A stretch of DNA of 64,000 bases from Stenotrophomonas nematodicola (GTDB lineage: Bacteria > Pseudomonadota > Gammaproteobacteria > Xanthomonadales > Xanthomonadaceae), in the NCBI RefSeq assembly GCF_009467805.1, contig NZ_WIAY01000001.1:1533165-1597164 (forward strand). Reading direction: 5' to 3'. Of the stretch, positions 56,846 through 64,000 are shown one piece after another; the first letter of the stretch is position 1; every line of letters begins with the position of its first letter. Position numbers and translations under genes: made by a program. The notes below the pieces were generated by a model that did not search any database, had not been told where the DNA came from, and worked only from the letters and a program-made list of their open reading frames with translations.

Positions 56846-57151
56846 TTACCAGCTGGCCTTGCGCAGGCCCGGCACGTCACCACGCATGGTGGCTTCACGC
56901 AGCTTGTTGCGGCCGAGGCCGAACTTGCTGTAAACGCCACGCGGGCGGCCGGACAGTTCGCAGCGGTTGCGGTGGCGGCTCGGCGACGAATCGCGCGGCA
57001 GCTTCTGCAACTTGACCACGGCGTCAGCCTTTTCGTCGTACGAAGCGGTCGGGCTGGAGATGATCTTCTTCAGCTCTTCACGCTTACCGGCGTACTTGGC
57101 GGCCAGCTTGGCACGCTTCAGATCGCGGTTGACCATGGAGGTCTTTGCCAT
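56846..57151 (-). CDS. rpsN: 30S ribosomal protein S14
   Basis: The 101-aa protein ([61 protein letters not shown]) is the long, zinc-free form of S14. Only one cysteine is present where the zinc type has four. It follows rplE by 18 nt and precedes a long gap with a terminator-like hairpin. Confidence 0.97.
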   Translation of the reverse strand: MAKTSMVNRDLKRAKLAAKYAGKREELKKIISSPTASYDEKADAVVKLQKLPRDSSPSRHRNRCELSGRPRGVYSKFGLGRNKLREATMRGDVPGLRKASW

Positions 57152-57169
57152 TTCGGATTCCTCGACGTA

Positions 57170-57712
57170 TCAGTTACGGAACGGGAACTTGAACGCTGCG
57201 AGCAGCGCCTTCGCTTCCGCGTCGGTCTTGGCGGTGGTGGTGATGGCGATATCCATGCCGCGGATCGCGTCGACAGCGTCGAAGTCGATTTCCGGGAAGA
57301 TGATCTGTTCCTTCACACCCATGTTGAAGTTGCCACGACCGTCGAAGGAACGACCCGAGACACCGCGGAAGTCGCGCACGCGCGGCAGCGAGATGTTGAT
57401 CAGGCGGTCCAGGAACTCATACATCTTTTCACGACGCAGCGTGGTCTTGCAGCCGATCGGCCAACCATCGCGGATCTTGAACGAAGCCACCGAGACGCGG
57501 GACTTGGTCACGACCGGCTTCTGGCCGGAGACCTTGGCCATGTCGGCGACGGCGTTTTCCAGGATCTTCTTGTTCGTGGCTGCTTCGCCGACACCCATGT
57601 TCAGGGTGACCTTGACCAGCTTCGGAACCTGCATCGGATTGGTGTAGCCGAACTGCTTCATCAGCGCCGGCACCACTTCTTCCTTGTAGAACTTTTCGAG
57701 ACGGGTATTCAT
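57170..57712 (-). CDS. rplE: 50S ribosomal protein L5
   Basis: The 180-aa protein shows [20 protein letters not shown] and the C-terminal [20 protein letters not shown] region. L5 binds 5S rRNA and contacts the P-site tRNA. The start at 57712 follows GAGG. It lies 10 nt after rplX. Confidence 0.97.
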   Translation of the reverse strand: MNTRLEKFYKEEVVPALMKQFGYTNPMQVPKLVKVTLNMGVGEAATNKKILENAVADMAKVSGQKPVVTKSRVSVASFKIRDGWPIGCKTTLRREKMYEFLDRLINISLPRVRDFRGVSGRSFDGRGNFNMGVKEQIIFPEIDFDAVDAIRGMDIAITTTAKTDAEAKALLAAFKFPFRN

Positions 57713-57722
57713 CAGCGCATCC

Positions 57723-58040
57723 TCAGGCGTCGAGCGCCTCACCGCTGGAGCGGAACACACGCAGTTTGCGTCCATCCTCCAGCACCTTGAAACCAACGCG
57801 TTCGCCCTTGCCCGAAGCCGGGTTGAGCACGTTCACGTTGGAAATATGGATCGACGCTTCACGCTCGACCACGCCGCCGGCAACGCCTGCCTGCGGATTC
57901 GGCTTGGTGTGGCGCTTGACGATGTTCACGTTGGCGACGATCACACGATCGCCGTCGACGCGGACGACTTCGCCCTGCTTGCCCTTGTCCTTGCCGGTGT
58001 TGACGACGACCTGGTCGCCCTTCTTGATACGGTTAGCCAT
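57723..58040 (-). CDS. rplX: 50S ribosomal protein L24
   Basis: The 105-aa protein has the KOW motif at its start ([21 protein letters not shown]) and the [14 protein letters not shown] block. L24 initiates 50S assembly. It follows rplN by 16 nt. Confidence 0.97.
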   Translation of the reverse strand: MANRIKKGDQVVVNTGKDKGKQGEVVRVDGDRVIVANVNIVKRHTKPNPQAGVAGGVVEREASIHISNVNVLNPASGKGERVGFKVLEDGRKLRVFRSSGEALDA

Positions 58041-58056
58041 GATTATCTCCTGTCGC

Positions 58057-58425
58057 TCACAGCACTTCGGGAGCGAGCGAGACGATCTTCATGAACTTCT
58101 CGGAACGAAGTTCACGCGTCACCGGTCCGAAGATGCGGGTGCCGATCGGCTCTTGCTTGTTGTTGAGCAGGACCGCGGCGTTGGCGTCAAAACGGATCAG
58201 CGAACCGTCGGCGCGACGCACACCCTTGCGGGTACGCACCACGACGGCGTCGAACACTTCACCCTTCTTGACCTTGCCGCGCGGGATCGCATCCTTCACG
58301 GTGACCTTGATGATGTCACCGATGTGGGCGTAGCGACGCTTGGAGCCGCCCAGCACCTTGATGCACATCACTTCCTTGGCACCGGAATTGTCCGCGACCT
58401 CGAGGTAGCTCTGCATCTGGATCAT
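58057..58425 (-). CDS. rplN: 50S ribosomal protein L14
   Basis: The 122-aa protein ([61 protein letters not shown]) is L14, found at the subunit interface. Length and ends match the family exactly. It follows rpsQ by 13 nt. Confidence 0.98.
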   Translation of the reverse strand: MIQMQSYLEVADNSGAKEVMCIKVLGGSKRRYAHIGDIIKVTVKDAIPRGKVKKGEVFDAVVVRTRKGVRRADGSLIRFDANAAVLLNNKQEPIGTRIFGPVTRELRSEKFMKIVSLAPEVL

Positions 58426-58438
58426 GATTCAGATCTCC

Positions 58439-58708
58439 TTATTCAGCCGCACGCGTGATGACTTCCACCACGCGCCAGTTCTTGGTCTTGGACATCGGAG
58501 CAATCTCGGTCACGCGGACGACATCGCCTTCGTTGCAGGCATTGTCGGCGTCGTGGGCGTGCAGCTTGGTCGAACGCTTGATGTACTTGCCGTACAGGGC
58601 GTGCTTGACCAGGCGTTCCACCAACACGGTGACCGTCTTGTCCATCTTGTTGCTGACGACACGGCCTTCGACCGTGCGCAGCGTCTTGTTTTCAGTATTG
58701 TCGCTCAT
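58439..58708 (-). CDS. rpsQ: 30S ribosomal protein S17
   Basis: The 89-aa protein ([60 protein letters not shown]) is S17, a primary binder of 16S rRNA helix 11. The ATG at 58708 is preferred to one three codons upstream because AAGG then has proper spacing. Confidence 0.97.
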   Translation of the reverse strand: MSDNTENKTLRTVEGRVVSNKMDKTVTVLVERLVKHALYGKYIKRSTKLHAHDADNACNEGDVVRVTEIAPMSKTKNWRVVEVITRAAE

Positions 58709-58719
58709 CGCGGCCATCC

Positions 58720-58905
58720 TTACTTGGTGCTGCCGAGCAGGGTCTTGACGCGAGCAATCTCGCGGCGGACCCGGCGGGTTTCGTGAGTCTTCGGCAGCTG
58801 GCCGGTAACCTGCTGCATACGGAGCGAGAACTGCTCCTTACGCAGGTCGGTCAGGTGGGCCTTCAGATCGTCAGCCGACTTTTCGCGAAGTTGTTTGATA
58901 TCCAT
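58720..58905 (-). CDS. rpmC: 50S ribosomal protein L29
   Basis: The 61-aa helical protein ([44 protein letters not shown]) is L29, which lies by the exit tunnel and helps bind trigger factor and SRP. Its ATG shares one base with the rplP stop (TAATG), so it is translationally coupled. Confidence 0.97.
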   Translation of the reverse strand: MDIKQLREKSADDLKAHLTDLRKEQFSLRMQQVTGQLPKTHETRRVRREIARVKTLLGSTK

Positions 58906-59318
58906 TACATCACCGTCCGGGTCACGAAGGTGGTGGTCACGGAGAGCTTGGCAGCTGCCAGGCGGAACGCCTCGCGAGCCACGCTTTCATCCACACCTTC
59001 AATTTCATAGATCATGCGGCCGGGCTGGATCTGGGCGACCCAGTACTCCACGTTGCCCTTACCAGAACCCATTCGGACTTCGATGGGCTTCTTGGTGATC
59101 GGCTTGTCGGGGAACACTCGGATCCACATCTTGCCGCCGCGCTTGACGTAGCGGCTGATCGAACGGCGAGCCGCTTCGATCTGACGCGCGGTCAGCTGAC
59201 CATGAGCGGTTGCCTTCAGGCCGTACTCGCCGAAGCTGACAGCGTTGGCGCTCCAGCTCAGGCCATCGTTACGGCCCTTGTGTACCTTGCGGTACTTGGT
59301 TCGCTTGGGTTGCAACAT
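58905..59318 (-). CDS. rplP: 50S ribosomal protein L16
   Basis: The 137-aa protein ([58 protein letters not shown]) is L16, which helps position A-site tRNA. Length matches the family. It follows rpsC by 5 nt. Confidence 0.98.
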   Translation of the reverse strand: MLQPKRTKYRKVHKGRNDGLSWSANAVSFGEYGLKATAHGQLTARQIEAARRSISRYVKRGGKMWIRVFPDKPITKKPIEVRMGSGKGNVEYWVAQIQPGRMIYEIEGVDESVAREAFRLAAAKLSVTTTFVTRTVM

Positions 59319-59323
59319 TGTCG

Positions 59324-60055
59324 TTACCTCGCTTCACGGGCCGGGCGCTGACGGTCACCACGGTCGCCGCGATCGTTACGATCGTTGCGCGGGGAGTCGT
59401 CCTGCTTTTCCTGGCCAACCTGGGAGAAATCGAAAACCTCGCCCTTGTAGATCCAGACCTTGATGCCGATGATGCCGTAGGTCGTCTTGGCTTCAGCGAA
59501 GCCATAGTCGATGTCGGCACGCAGCGTGTGCAGCGGCACGCGGCCTTCGCGGTACCACTCCGAACGGGCGATTTCAGCACCGTTGAGGCGGCCACCGACG
59601 TTGACCTTGATGCCCAGGGCACCCAGACGCATCGCGTTGCCGACCGAGCGCTTCATTGCACGGCGGAACATGATGCGACGCTCCAGCTGCTGCGCGATCG
59701 ACTCGGCAACCAGCTGCGCGTCCAGCTCGGGCTTGCGCACTTCGGTGACGTTGATGTGCGCCGGGACGCCCATCATTTCGCTCACTTCCTTGCGCAGCTT
59801 CTCGATGTCCTCACCGCGCTTGCCGATCACCACGCCCGGACGGGCGGTGTGGATCGTCACGCGAGCGGTCTTGGCCGGACGCTCGATCAGGATCTTGCTG
59901 ATGCCGGCCTGCGCGAGCTTCTTGCGCAGCATGTCCCGCACCTTCAGGTCGGCCGCCAGGTAACCAGCGAACTCGGCCTTGTTGGCGTACCACTTGGAGT
60001 TCCAGTCCTTGGAAATGCCGAGGCGGATACCAATCGGATGAACTTTATGACCCAT
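59324..60055 (-). CDS. rpsC: 30S ribosomal protein S3
   Basis: The 243-aa protein starts [20 protein letters not shown] and has the KH domain ([20 protein letters not shown]) and [13 protein letters not shown]. The C-terminal tail is unusually rich in Arg and Asp ([15 protein letters not shown]). S3 is at the mRNA entry site. It follows rplV by 17 nt. Confidence 0.97.
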   Translation of the reverse strand: MGHKVHPIGIRLGISKDWNSKWYANKAEFAGYLAADLKVRDMLRKKLAQAGISKILIERPAKTARVTIHTARPGVVIGKRGEDIEKLRKEVSEMMGVPAHINVTEVRKPELDAQLVAESIAQQLERRIMFRRAMKRSVGNAMRLGALGIKVNVGGRLNGAEIARSEWYREGRVPLHTLRADIDYGFAEAKTTYGIIGIKVWIYKGEVFDFSQVGQEKQDDSPRNDRNDRGDRGDRQRPAREAR

Positions 60056-60072
60056 GGTGTTTTCCTTTCCGC

Positions 60073-60408
60073 TTACTTGCCGGCGCCCACAACCACAGTG
60101 ATGTGGCTGGTGCGCTTGAGGATGCGGGTGCCGCGGCCTTTCGCCCGCGCCATGAAACGCTTCAGGGTCGGACCTTCATCTACCATGATGGTCTGAACCT
60201 TCAGCTCGTCGACGTCGGCGCCCTGGTTGTTCTCGGCATTGGCAATAGCCGACTCCACCACCTTCTTGATCAGGTGGGCAGCCTTCTTGTCCGAGAACTT
60301 CAGCAGGTTGACCGCACGCTCGGCCGGCAGGCCGCGCACCTGGTCAGCGACCAGACGGGCTTTCTGCGCAGAGATGCGCGCGGAGCGCAGGATTGCTTTC
60401 GCTTCCAT
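60073..60408 (-). CDS. rplV: 50S ribosomal protein L22
   Basis: The 111-aa protein ([49 protein letters not shown]-like block [20 protein letters not shown]) is L22, whose loop lines the exit tunnel. The ATG at 60408 has GGAGAG at 6-7 nt; an ATG two codons upstream overlaps that site. It follows rpsS by 12 nt. Confidence 0.97.
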   Translation of the reverse strand: MEAKAILRSARISAQKARLVADQVRGLPAERAVNLLKFSDKKAAHLIKKVVESAIANAENNQGADVDELKVQTIMVDEGPTLKRFMARAKGRGTRILKRTSHITVVVGAGK

Positions 60409-60420
60409 TGTCATCTCTCC

Positions 60421-60690
60421 TTACTTGCCCGACTTCTTGTCACCACCGTGACCCTTGAAGGTCCGGGTGATGGCAAATTCGCCGAGCTTGTGGCCGACCA
60501 TGTTCTCGTTGACGAGCACCGGAACGTGGTTCTTACCGTTATGAACGGCGATGGTGATGCCTACCATTTCCGGCAGGATCATCGAACGGCGCGACCAGGT
60601 CTTGATCGGCTTCTTGCTACCCGCAGCGGCCTCCACCTTCTTGACGAGGTGGTGATCGACGAACGGGCCCTTCTTGAGTGAACGTGCCAT
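60421..60690 (-). CDS. rpsS: 30S ribosomal protein S19
   Basis: The 89-aa protein ([55 protein letters not shown]) is S19, in the 30S head next to S13. It lies 6 nt after rplB. Confidence 0.98.
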   Translation of the reverse strand: MARSLKKGPFVDHHLVKKVEAAAGSKKPIKTWSRRSMILPEMVGITIAVHNGKNHVPVLVNENMVGHKLGEFAITRTFKGHGGDKKSGK

Positions 60691-60696
60691 GGTCGA

Positions 60697-61524
60697 TTAG
60701 CCCCTACGATCGCGGACGATGAATTGCTGGGTGCGCTTGTTATGGCGCGTCTTGTAGCCCTTGGTCGGGACACCCCACGGGGTGACCGGATGCGGGTTAC
60801 CCTGGCCGGCCTTCGCCTCACCACCGCCGTGCGGATGGTCAACCGGGTTCATGGCAGCACCACGAACGGTCGGGCGGACACCGCGCCAGCGCTTGGCGCC
60901 AGCCTTGCCCAGCTTTTCCAGGTTGTGCTCGTCGTTACCGACTTCACCGATGGTGGCGCGGCACTCGACCGGCACCTTGCGCATTTCACCCGAGCGCAGG
61001 CGCAGGGTGGCGTAGATGCCTTCACGAGCGACGAGCTGCACGGCGGCGCCGGCGGCACGCGCGATCTGGGCACCCTTGCCCGGCTTCAGTTCGATGCCGT
61101 GGACAGTGGTACCGACCGGGATGTTGCGCAGCGGCAGGGTGTTGCCGGTCTTGATCGGCGCATCCGAGCCCGCGATCACCTGGTCACCGGCCTTCAGGCC
61201 CTTCGGTGCGATGATGTAGCGACGCTCGCCGTCGACGTAGCACAGCAGGGCGATGTGGGCGGTGCGGTTCGGATCGTATTCGATGCGTTCCACGCGCGCC
61301 GGAATGCCTTCCTTGTTGCGCTTGAAGTCGATGACGCGGTAGTGCTGCTTGTGGCCACCACCAACGTGACGGGTGGTGATACGGCCGTGGTGGTTACGAC
61401 CACCCGACTTGCTCTGCGGCTCCAGCAACGCTGCGTGCGGTGCGCCCTTGTGCAGATCGGGCGTAACCACGCGCACGGCCGAACGACGGCCGGGGGAAGT
61501 GGGCTTGAATTTCATCAATGGCAT
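60697..61524 (-). CDS. rplB: 50S ribosomal protein L2
   Basis: The 275-aa protein has [19 protein letters not shown] at the start and the near-invariant [20 protein letters not shown] block ([19 protein letters not shown]) close to the peptidyl-transferase centre. It ends [14 protein letters not shown]2 is needed for subunit association. It follows rplW by 10 nt. Confidence 0.98.
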   Translation of the reverse strand: MPLMKFKPTSPGRRSAVRVVTPDLHKGAPHAALLEPQSKSGGRNHHGRITTRHVGGGHKQHYRVIDFKRNKEGIPARVERIEYDPNRTAHIALLCYVDGERRYIIAPKGLKAGDQVIAGSDAPIKTGNTLPLRNIPVGTTVHGIELKPGKGAQIARAAGAAVQLVAREGIYATLRLRSGEMRKVPVECRATIGEVGNDEHNLEKLGKAGAKRWRGVRPTVRGAAMNPVDHPHGGGEAKAGQGNPHPVTPWGVPTKGYKTRHNKRTQQFIVRDRRG

Positions 61525-61534
61525 GGGATGTACC

Positions 61535-61834
61535 TCAGGCCTTGGCCGTTACATCGATGGACTGGCCATCGGCGAGACGCACGTATGCCTTGCGCCAATC
61601 GCCGCGGCGGCCGTTGCGGTTACGGAAGGACTTGTTCTTGCCCTTCACGTTCAGCACGTTGACCGACTCGACCTTGACATCGAACAGCTGCTCAACCGCG
61701 GCCTTTACATCGGCCTTGGTCGCTTCGTTCGACACTTCAAAGACATACTGGTTGGAATGTTCCTGCAGGCGCGCGGTCTTTTCGGAGACTCGCGGAGCGC
61801 GAAGAACGCTGAAGATTTTCTCGTTGGCGTTCAT
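61535..61834 (-). CDS. rplW: 50S ribosomal protein L23
   Basis: The 99-aa protein ([60 protein letters not shown]) is L23, the main docking site for trigger factor and SRP at the tunnel exit. The ATG at 61834 overlaps the rplD stop (ATGA) and has GAGGAG at suitable distance. Confidence 0.97.
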   Translation of the reverse strand: MNANEKIFSVLRAPRVSEKTARLQEHSNQYVFEVSNEATKADVKAAVEQLFDVKVESVNVLNVKGKNKSFRNRNGRRGDWRKAYVRLADGQSIDVTAKA

Positions 61835-62436
61835 GCCAGCCACTCCTCGACCTTCTTGACCGCGTCAGCGGTGATGACGACCGTGTCGGCACCCACCAGC
61901 GACACCGGGTCCAGACCCTGGACGTCACGCACTTCCACGTAGGGAATGTTGCGTGCCGACAGGTACAGGTGCTCGGAAGCCTCTTCGGTGACGATCAGCG
62001 GACGCTTGCCCACTTCCAGGCCGGCCAGCTTGGCGATCAACGACTTGGTGTTGGTCGCTTCGACATCGAAGGACTCCACGATCGTCAGACGGCCCTGGCG
62101 GTTCAGCTCGGACAGGATCGCGCACATGGCTGCACGGTACTGCTTACGGTTGACCTTCTGCTCGAAGCTGCGCGGCTTGGCCGCGAAGGTGACACCGCCG
62201 CCGACGAAGATCGGAGCCGTCAGTGCGCCATGACGCGCGCCGCCGCCCTTCTGCTTCTTCGACTTCTTGGTGGTACCAGCCACTTCAGAGCGAGTCTTCT
62301 GTGCCTTGGTGCCGGCGCGACCGGCGTTGCGGTAAGCAACGACGACCTGGTGAACCAGATCTTCGCTGAAATCGCGACCGAACACGGCATCGGAGACCGA
62401 GACCTTGTTGTTGCTACCCGTGATAACGAGTTCCAT
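61831..62436 (-). CDS. rplD: 50S ribosomal protein L4
   Basis: The 201-aa protein ([60 protein letters not shown]) is L4. In E. coli free L4 represses the S10 operon by acting on its leader. A structured leader exists here before rpsJ, so similar control is possible. It follows rplC by 12 nt. Confidence 0.97.
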   Translation of the reverse strand: MELVITGSNNKVSVSDAVFGRDFSEDLVHQVVVAYRNAGRAGTKAQKTRSEVAGTTKKSKKQKGGGARHGALTAPIFVGGGVTFAAKPRSFEQKVNRKQYRAAMCAILSELNRQGRLTIVESFDVEATNTKSLIAKLAGLEVGKRPLIVTEEASEHLYLSARNIPYVEVRDVQGLDPVSLVGADTVVITADAVKKVEEWLA

Positions 62437-62448
62437 CGTCATCTCTCC

Positions 62449-63099
62449 TTATGCCTTGCTAGCCGGACGAACGATCACGTCACCACCCGCTGCGCCCGGA
62501 ACGGCACCACGGATCGCGATCAGACCACGTTCGACATCGACCTTCACCACTTCCAGGTTCTGGGTGCTCTGCTGCACCGAACCCATGTGGCCGGACATCT
62601 TCTTGCCCGGGAAAACGCGACCCGGGGTCTGGCGCTGGCCCAAGGAACCCGGCGCGCGATGCGACAGCGAGTTACCGTGGGTTGCATCGCCCATACGGAA
62701 GTTGTAGCGCTTGATGGTGCCCTGGAAGCCCTTACCCTTGGTGACACCCTGGACGTCGACCTTCTGGCCAACTTCAAAGATGTCCGCCTTGACTTCGCCA
62801 CCAACGGCGAATTCGCCGAGCTGGGCGTCTTCAACGCGGAATTCCCACAGGCCACGACCGGCTTCGACCTTCGCCTTGGCGAAGTGACCGGCTTCCGGCT
62901 TGTTGACCAGGGCAGCGCGACGCGCGCCGACGGTCACCTGCACGGCGCTGTAGCCGTCGGATTCGACGGTCTTGATCTGCGCGATGCGGTTCGGGGTAGC
63001 TTCAATCAGGGTCACCGGGATGGCCTGGCCATCTTCGGTGAACACGCGGCTCATGCCAGCCTTGCGGCCCACGAAGCCCAACGAATATTTCTTCGTCAT
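62449..63099 (-). CDS. rplC: 50S ribosomal protein L3
   Basis: The 216-aa protein ([73 protein letters not shown]) is L3, an early assembly protein near the peptidyl-transferase centre. The Gln of GSLGQ is the methylation site of PrmB in E. coli. It follows rpsJ by 11 nt. Confidence 0.98.
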   Translation of the reverse strand: MTKKYSLGFVGRKAGMSRVFTEDGQAIPVTLIEATPNRIAQIKTVESDGYSAVQVTVGARRAALVNKPEAGHFAKAKVEAGRGLWEFRVEDAQLGEFAVGGEVKADIFEVGQKVDVQGVTKGKGFQGTIKRYNFRMGDATHGNSLSHRAPGSLGQRQTPGRVFPGKKMSGHMGSVQQSTQNLEVVKVDVERGLIAIRGAVPGAAGGDVIVRPASKA

Positions 63100-63110
63100 G
63101 GTCGTAGTCC

Positions 63111-63422
63111 TCAGGTCAGCTTGATCTGAACGTCGACGCCGGCAGCCAGTTCGAGCTTCATCAGCGCGTCCACGGTCTTGTCGTTGGGGTCGACGATATC
63201 GAGCACGCGCTTGTGCGTGCGGGTCTCGTACTGGTCACGCGCGTCCTTGTCGACGTGCGGGGAGACGAGGATGGTGTAGCGCTCGATCTTGGTCGGCAGC
63301 GGGATCGGGCCACGCACTTGCGCGCCGGTCCGCTTTGCCGTTTCTACGATCTCGCTGGCCGAACGGTCGATCAGACGATGATCGAACGCCTTCAGCCGAA
63401 TTCGGATCTTTTGGTCCGCCAT
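63111..63422 (-). CDS. rpsJ: 30S ribosomal protein S10
   Basis: The 103-aa protein ([58 protein letters not shown]) is S10 (NusE), which also takes part in antitermination with NusB. It is the first gene of the cluster, after a promoter and structured leader. The ATG at 63422 follows AAGGA; in-frame extensions upstream lie in the leader. Confidence 0.98.
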   Translation of the reverse strand: MADQKIRIRLKAFDHRLIDRSASEIVETAKRTGAQVRGPIPLPTKIERYTILVSPHVDKDARDQYETRTHKRVLDIVDPNDKTVDALMKLELAAGVDVQIKLT

Positions 63423-63452
63423 GACGGTGGGTTCCTTCGTTAAAAGAGCGAC

Positions 63453-63577
63453 GGACAAGGCCTCTGGGTTGCCTTGTCCCATGAATATCCTGAATGCGGA
63501 CGCCGCACAGTCCTGCGCGGCGCCAAGATCTTTCCATAGACCTCAAAAATCGAGGCAGACCGGTCTCCCGATCTGCC
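63453..63577 (-). promoter_or_regulatory. Structured leader of the S10 operon with three hairpins
   Basis: Three stem-loops follow the promoter in order: 63554-63577 (GGCAGA/TCTGCC arms, then a TCGATTTTTG run), 63501-63522 (CGCCGC/GCGGCG) and 63453-63479 (GGACAAGG/CCTTGTCC). The first resembles an attenuator. The whole leader is about 155 nt. E. coli uses a comparable leader for L4 control; the specific L4 site cannot be recognised here. Confidence 0.6.
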
Positions 63578-63586
63578 CAGACAAAA

Positions 63587-63616
63587 AGTATAGCGCGCAT
63601 ACAAAGCGCCCGTCAA
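63587..63616 (-). promoter_or_regulatory. Strong sigma-70-type promoter of the S10 operon
   Basis: On the minus strand TTGACG (63616-63611) and TATACT (63592-63587) are separated by 18 bp. Transcription would start near 63580, about 160 nt before rpsJ. It lies downstream of tuf, so the ribosomal genes need not depend on the tuf promoter. Confidence 0.75.
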
Positions 63617-63708
63617 CAGGAGACCTATTGACAAAGCCTGAATGGCGCGACCCTTCCTGGTCTGGGGAACACGAGGTGCGTCCTGCGCCTCTTTTCCCGT
63701 TGTTGAAC

Positions 63709-63740
63709 GCCCCGATGCCCTACCCAGGCAACATCGGGGC
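63709..63740 (-). terminator. Hairpin after tuf
   Basis: GCCCCGATG and CATCGGGGC form a 9-bp stem 15 nt after the tuf stop. There is no T-run beyond it, so termination may be partial. Confidence 0.5.
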
Positions 63741-63755
63741 GCCGATTCTAGCAGA

Positions 63756-64000
63756 TTACTCGATGATCTTGGAGACCACGCCGGCGCCGACGGTGCGGCC
63801 GCCTTCGCGGATCGCGAAGCGCAGACCGTCGTCCATTGCGACCGGGTTGATCAGGGTGACGACCATCTTGATGTTGTCGCCCGGCATGACCATTTCCACG
63901 CCTTCCGGCAGCTCGACCGCACCGGTGATGTCGGTGGTACGGAAGTAGAACTGCGGACGGTAGCCCTTGAAGAACGGGGTGTGGCGGCCGCCTTCGTCCT
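63756..64000 (-). CDS. tuf: Elongation factor Tu, C-terminal part
   Basis: Only the last 81 codons are in the window. They contain [40 protein letters not shown], and the ending [20 protein letters not shown], which is domain 3 of EF-Tu. EF-Tu brings aminoacyl-tRNA to the ribosome. The position before rpsJ is the usual tufA place in the str-S10 region. Confidence 0.97.
   Translation of the reverse strand, partial: DEGGRHTPFFKGYRPQFYFRTTDITGAVELPEGVEMVMPGDNIKMVVTLINPVAMDDGLRFAIREGGRTVGAGVVSKIIE

Overview
The window is a chromosomal stretch of a high-GC gammaproteobacterium of the Lysobacteraceae (Xanthomonadaceae), most likely Stenotrophomonas. Evidence: a close match to the Stenotrophomonas maltophilia peptide amidase Pam, SMAG-like palindromes that begin with GTAG at many gene ends, the phoB-phoR-ppk-ppx order, and the tuf/S10-spc-alpha ribosomal cluster. 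Identification is from remembered family sequences and motifs; no search was run.

Layout. 1-6.2 kb: 3' end of a BepA-like protease, then the phosphate regulator pair phoB-phoR and the polyphosphate genes ppk and ppx. 6.2-8.8 kb: a GT4 glycosyltransferase, a PAP2 lipid phosphatase and lpxH, preceded by three GTCAT repeats with an exact 11-bp period (a probable Pho box). 8.8-12.6 kb: a secreted metzincin protease, a Tle1/DUF2235 lipase-like protein and a DUF455 protein. 12.6-18 kb (minus): purF, cvpA, a two-SPOR-domain DedD-like protein, folC and a histidine phosphatase. 18.3-24 kb: an S46 dipeptidyl-peptidase, then tdh and kbl (threonine catabolism) separated by an antisense TorF porin gene. 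24-25.8 kb: two short paralogous secreted proteins flanking a small-subunit-type pseudouridine synthase. 26.0-28.6 kb: an apparently complete group II intron whose exon-binding sites can be read from the sequence, sitting downstream of ompA. 30.2-35.6 kb: a zinc-type oxidoreductase, a YitT-like membrane protein, fadH, a SleB-type hydrolase and a GST. 35.7-49 kb: a bacterial SUFU protein, prpE, mdh, ppiB, typA, a DUF2127 protein, pam, a mechanosensitive channel, class II DAHP synthase and dsbB.

49.2-64 kb (minus): the ribosomal cluster from rplQ back to rpsJ, with the 3' end of tuf at the edge. Its genes are almost all separated by 0-31 nt. The five longer gaps each carry strong stem-loops, one of them terminator-like, and rpmJ is missing between secY and rpsM. 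A strong promoter and a leader with three hairpins precede rpsJ.

The best candidate for an under-described system is the Pho-box-headed GT4-PAP2 pair directly behind phoBR-ppk-ppx. It suggests phosphate-controlled conversion of phosphatidic acid to glycolipid (inference). Next in interest are the intron inserted between ompA and a strong terminator, the hairpin punctuation of the ribosomal cluster, the paralogous secreted pair, and the orphan Tle1-like lipase.
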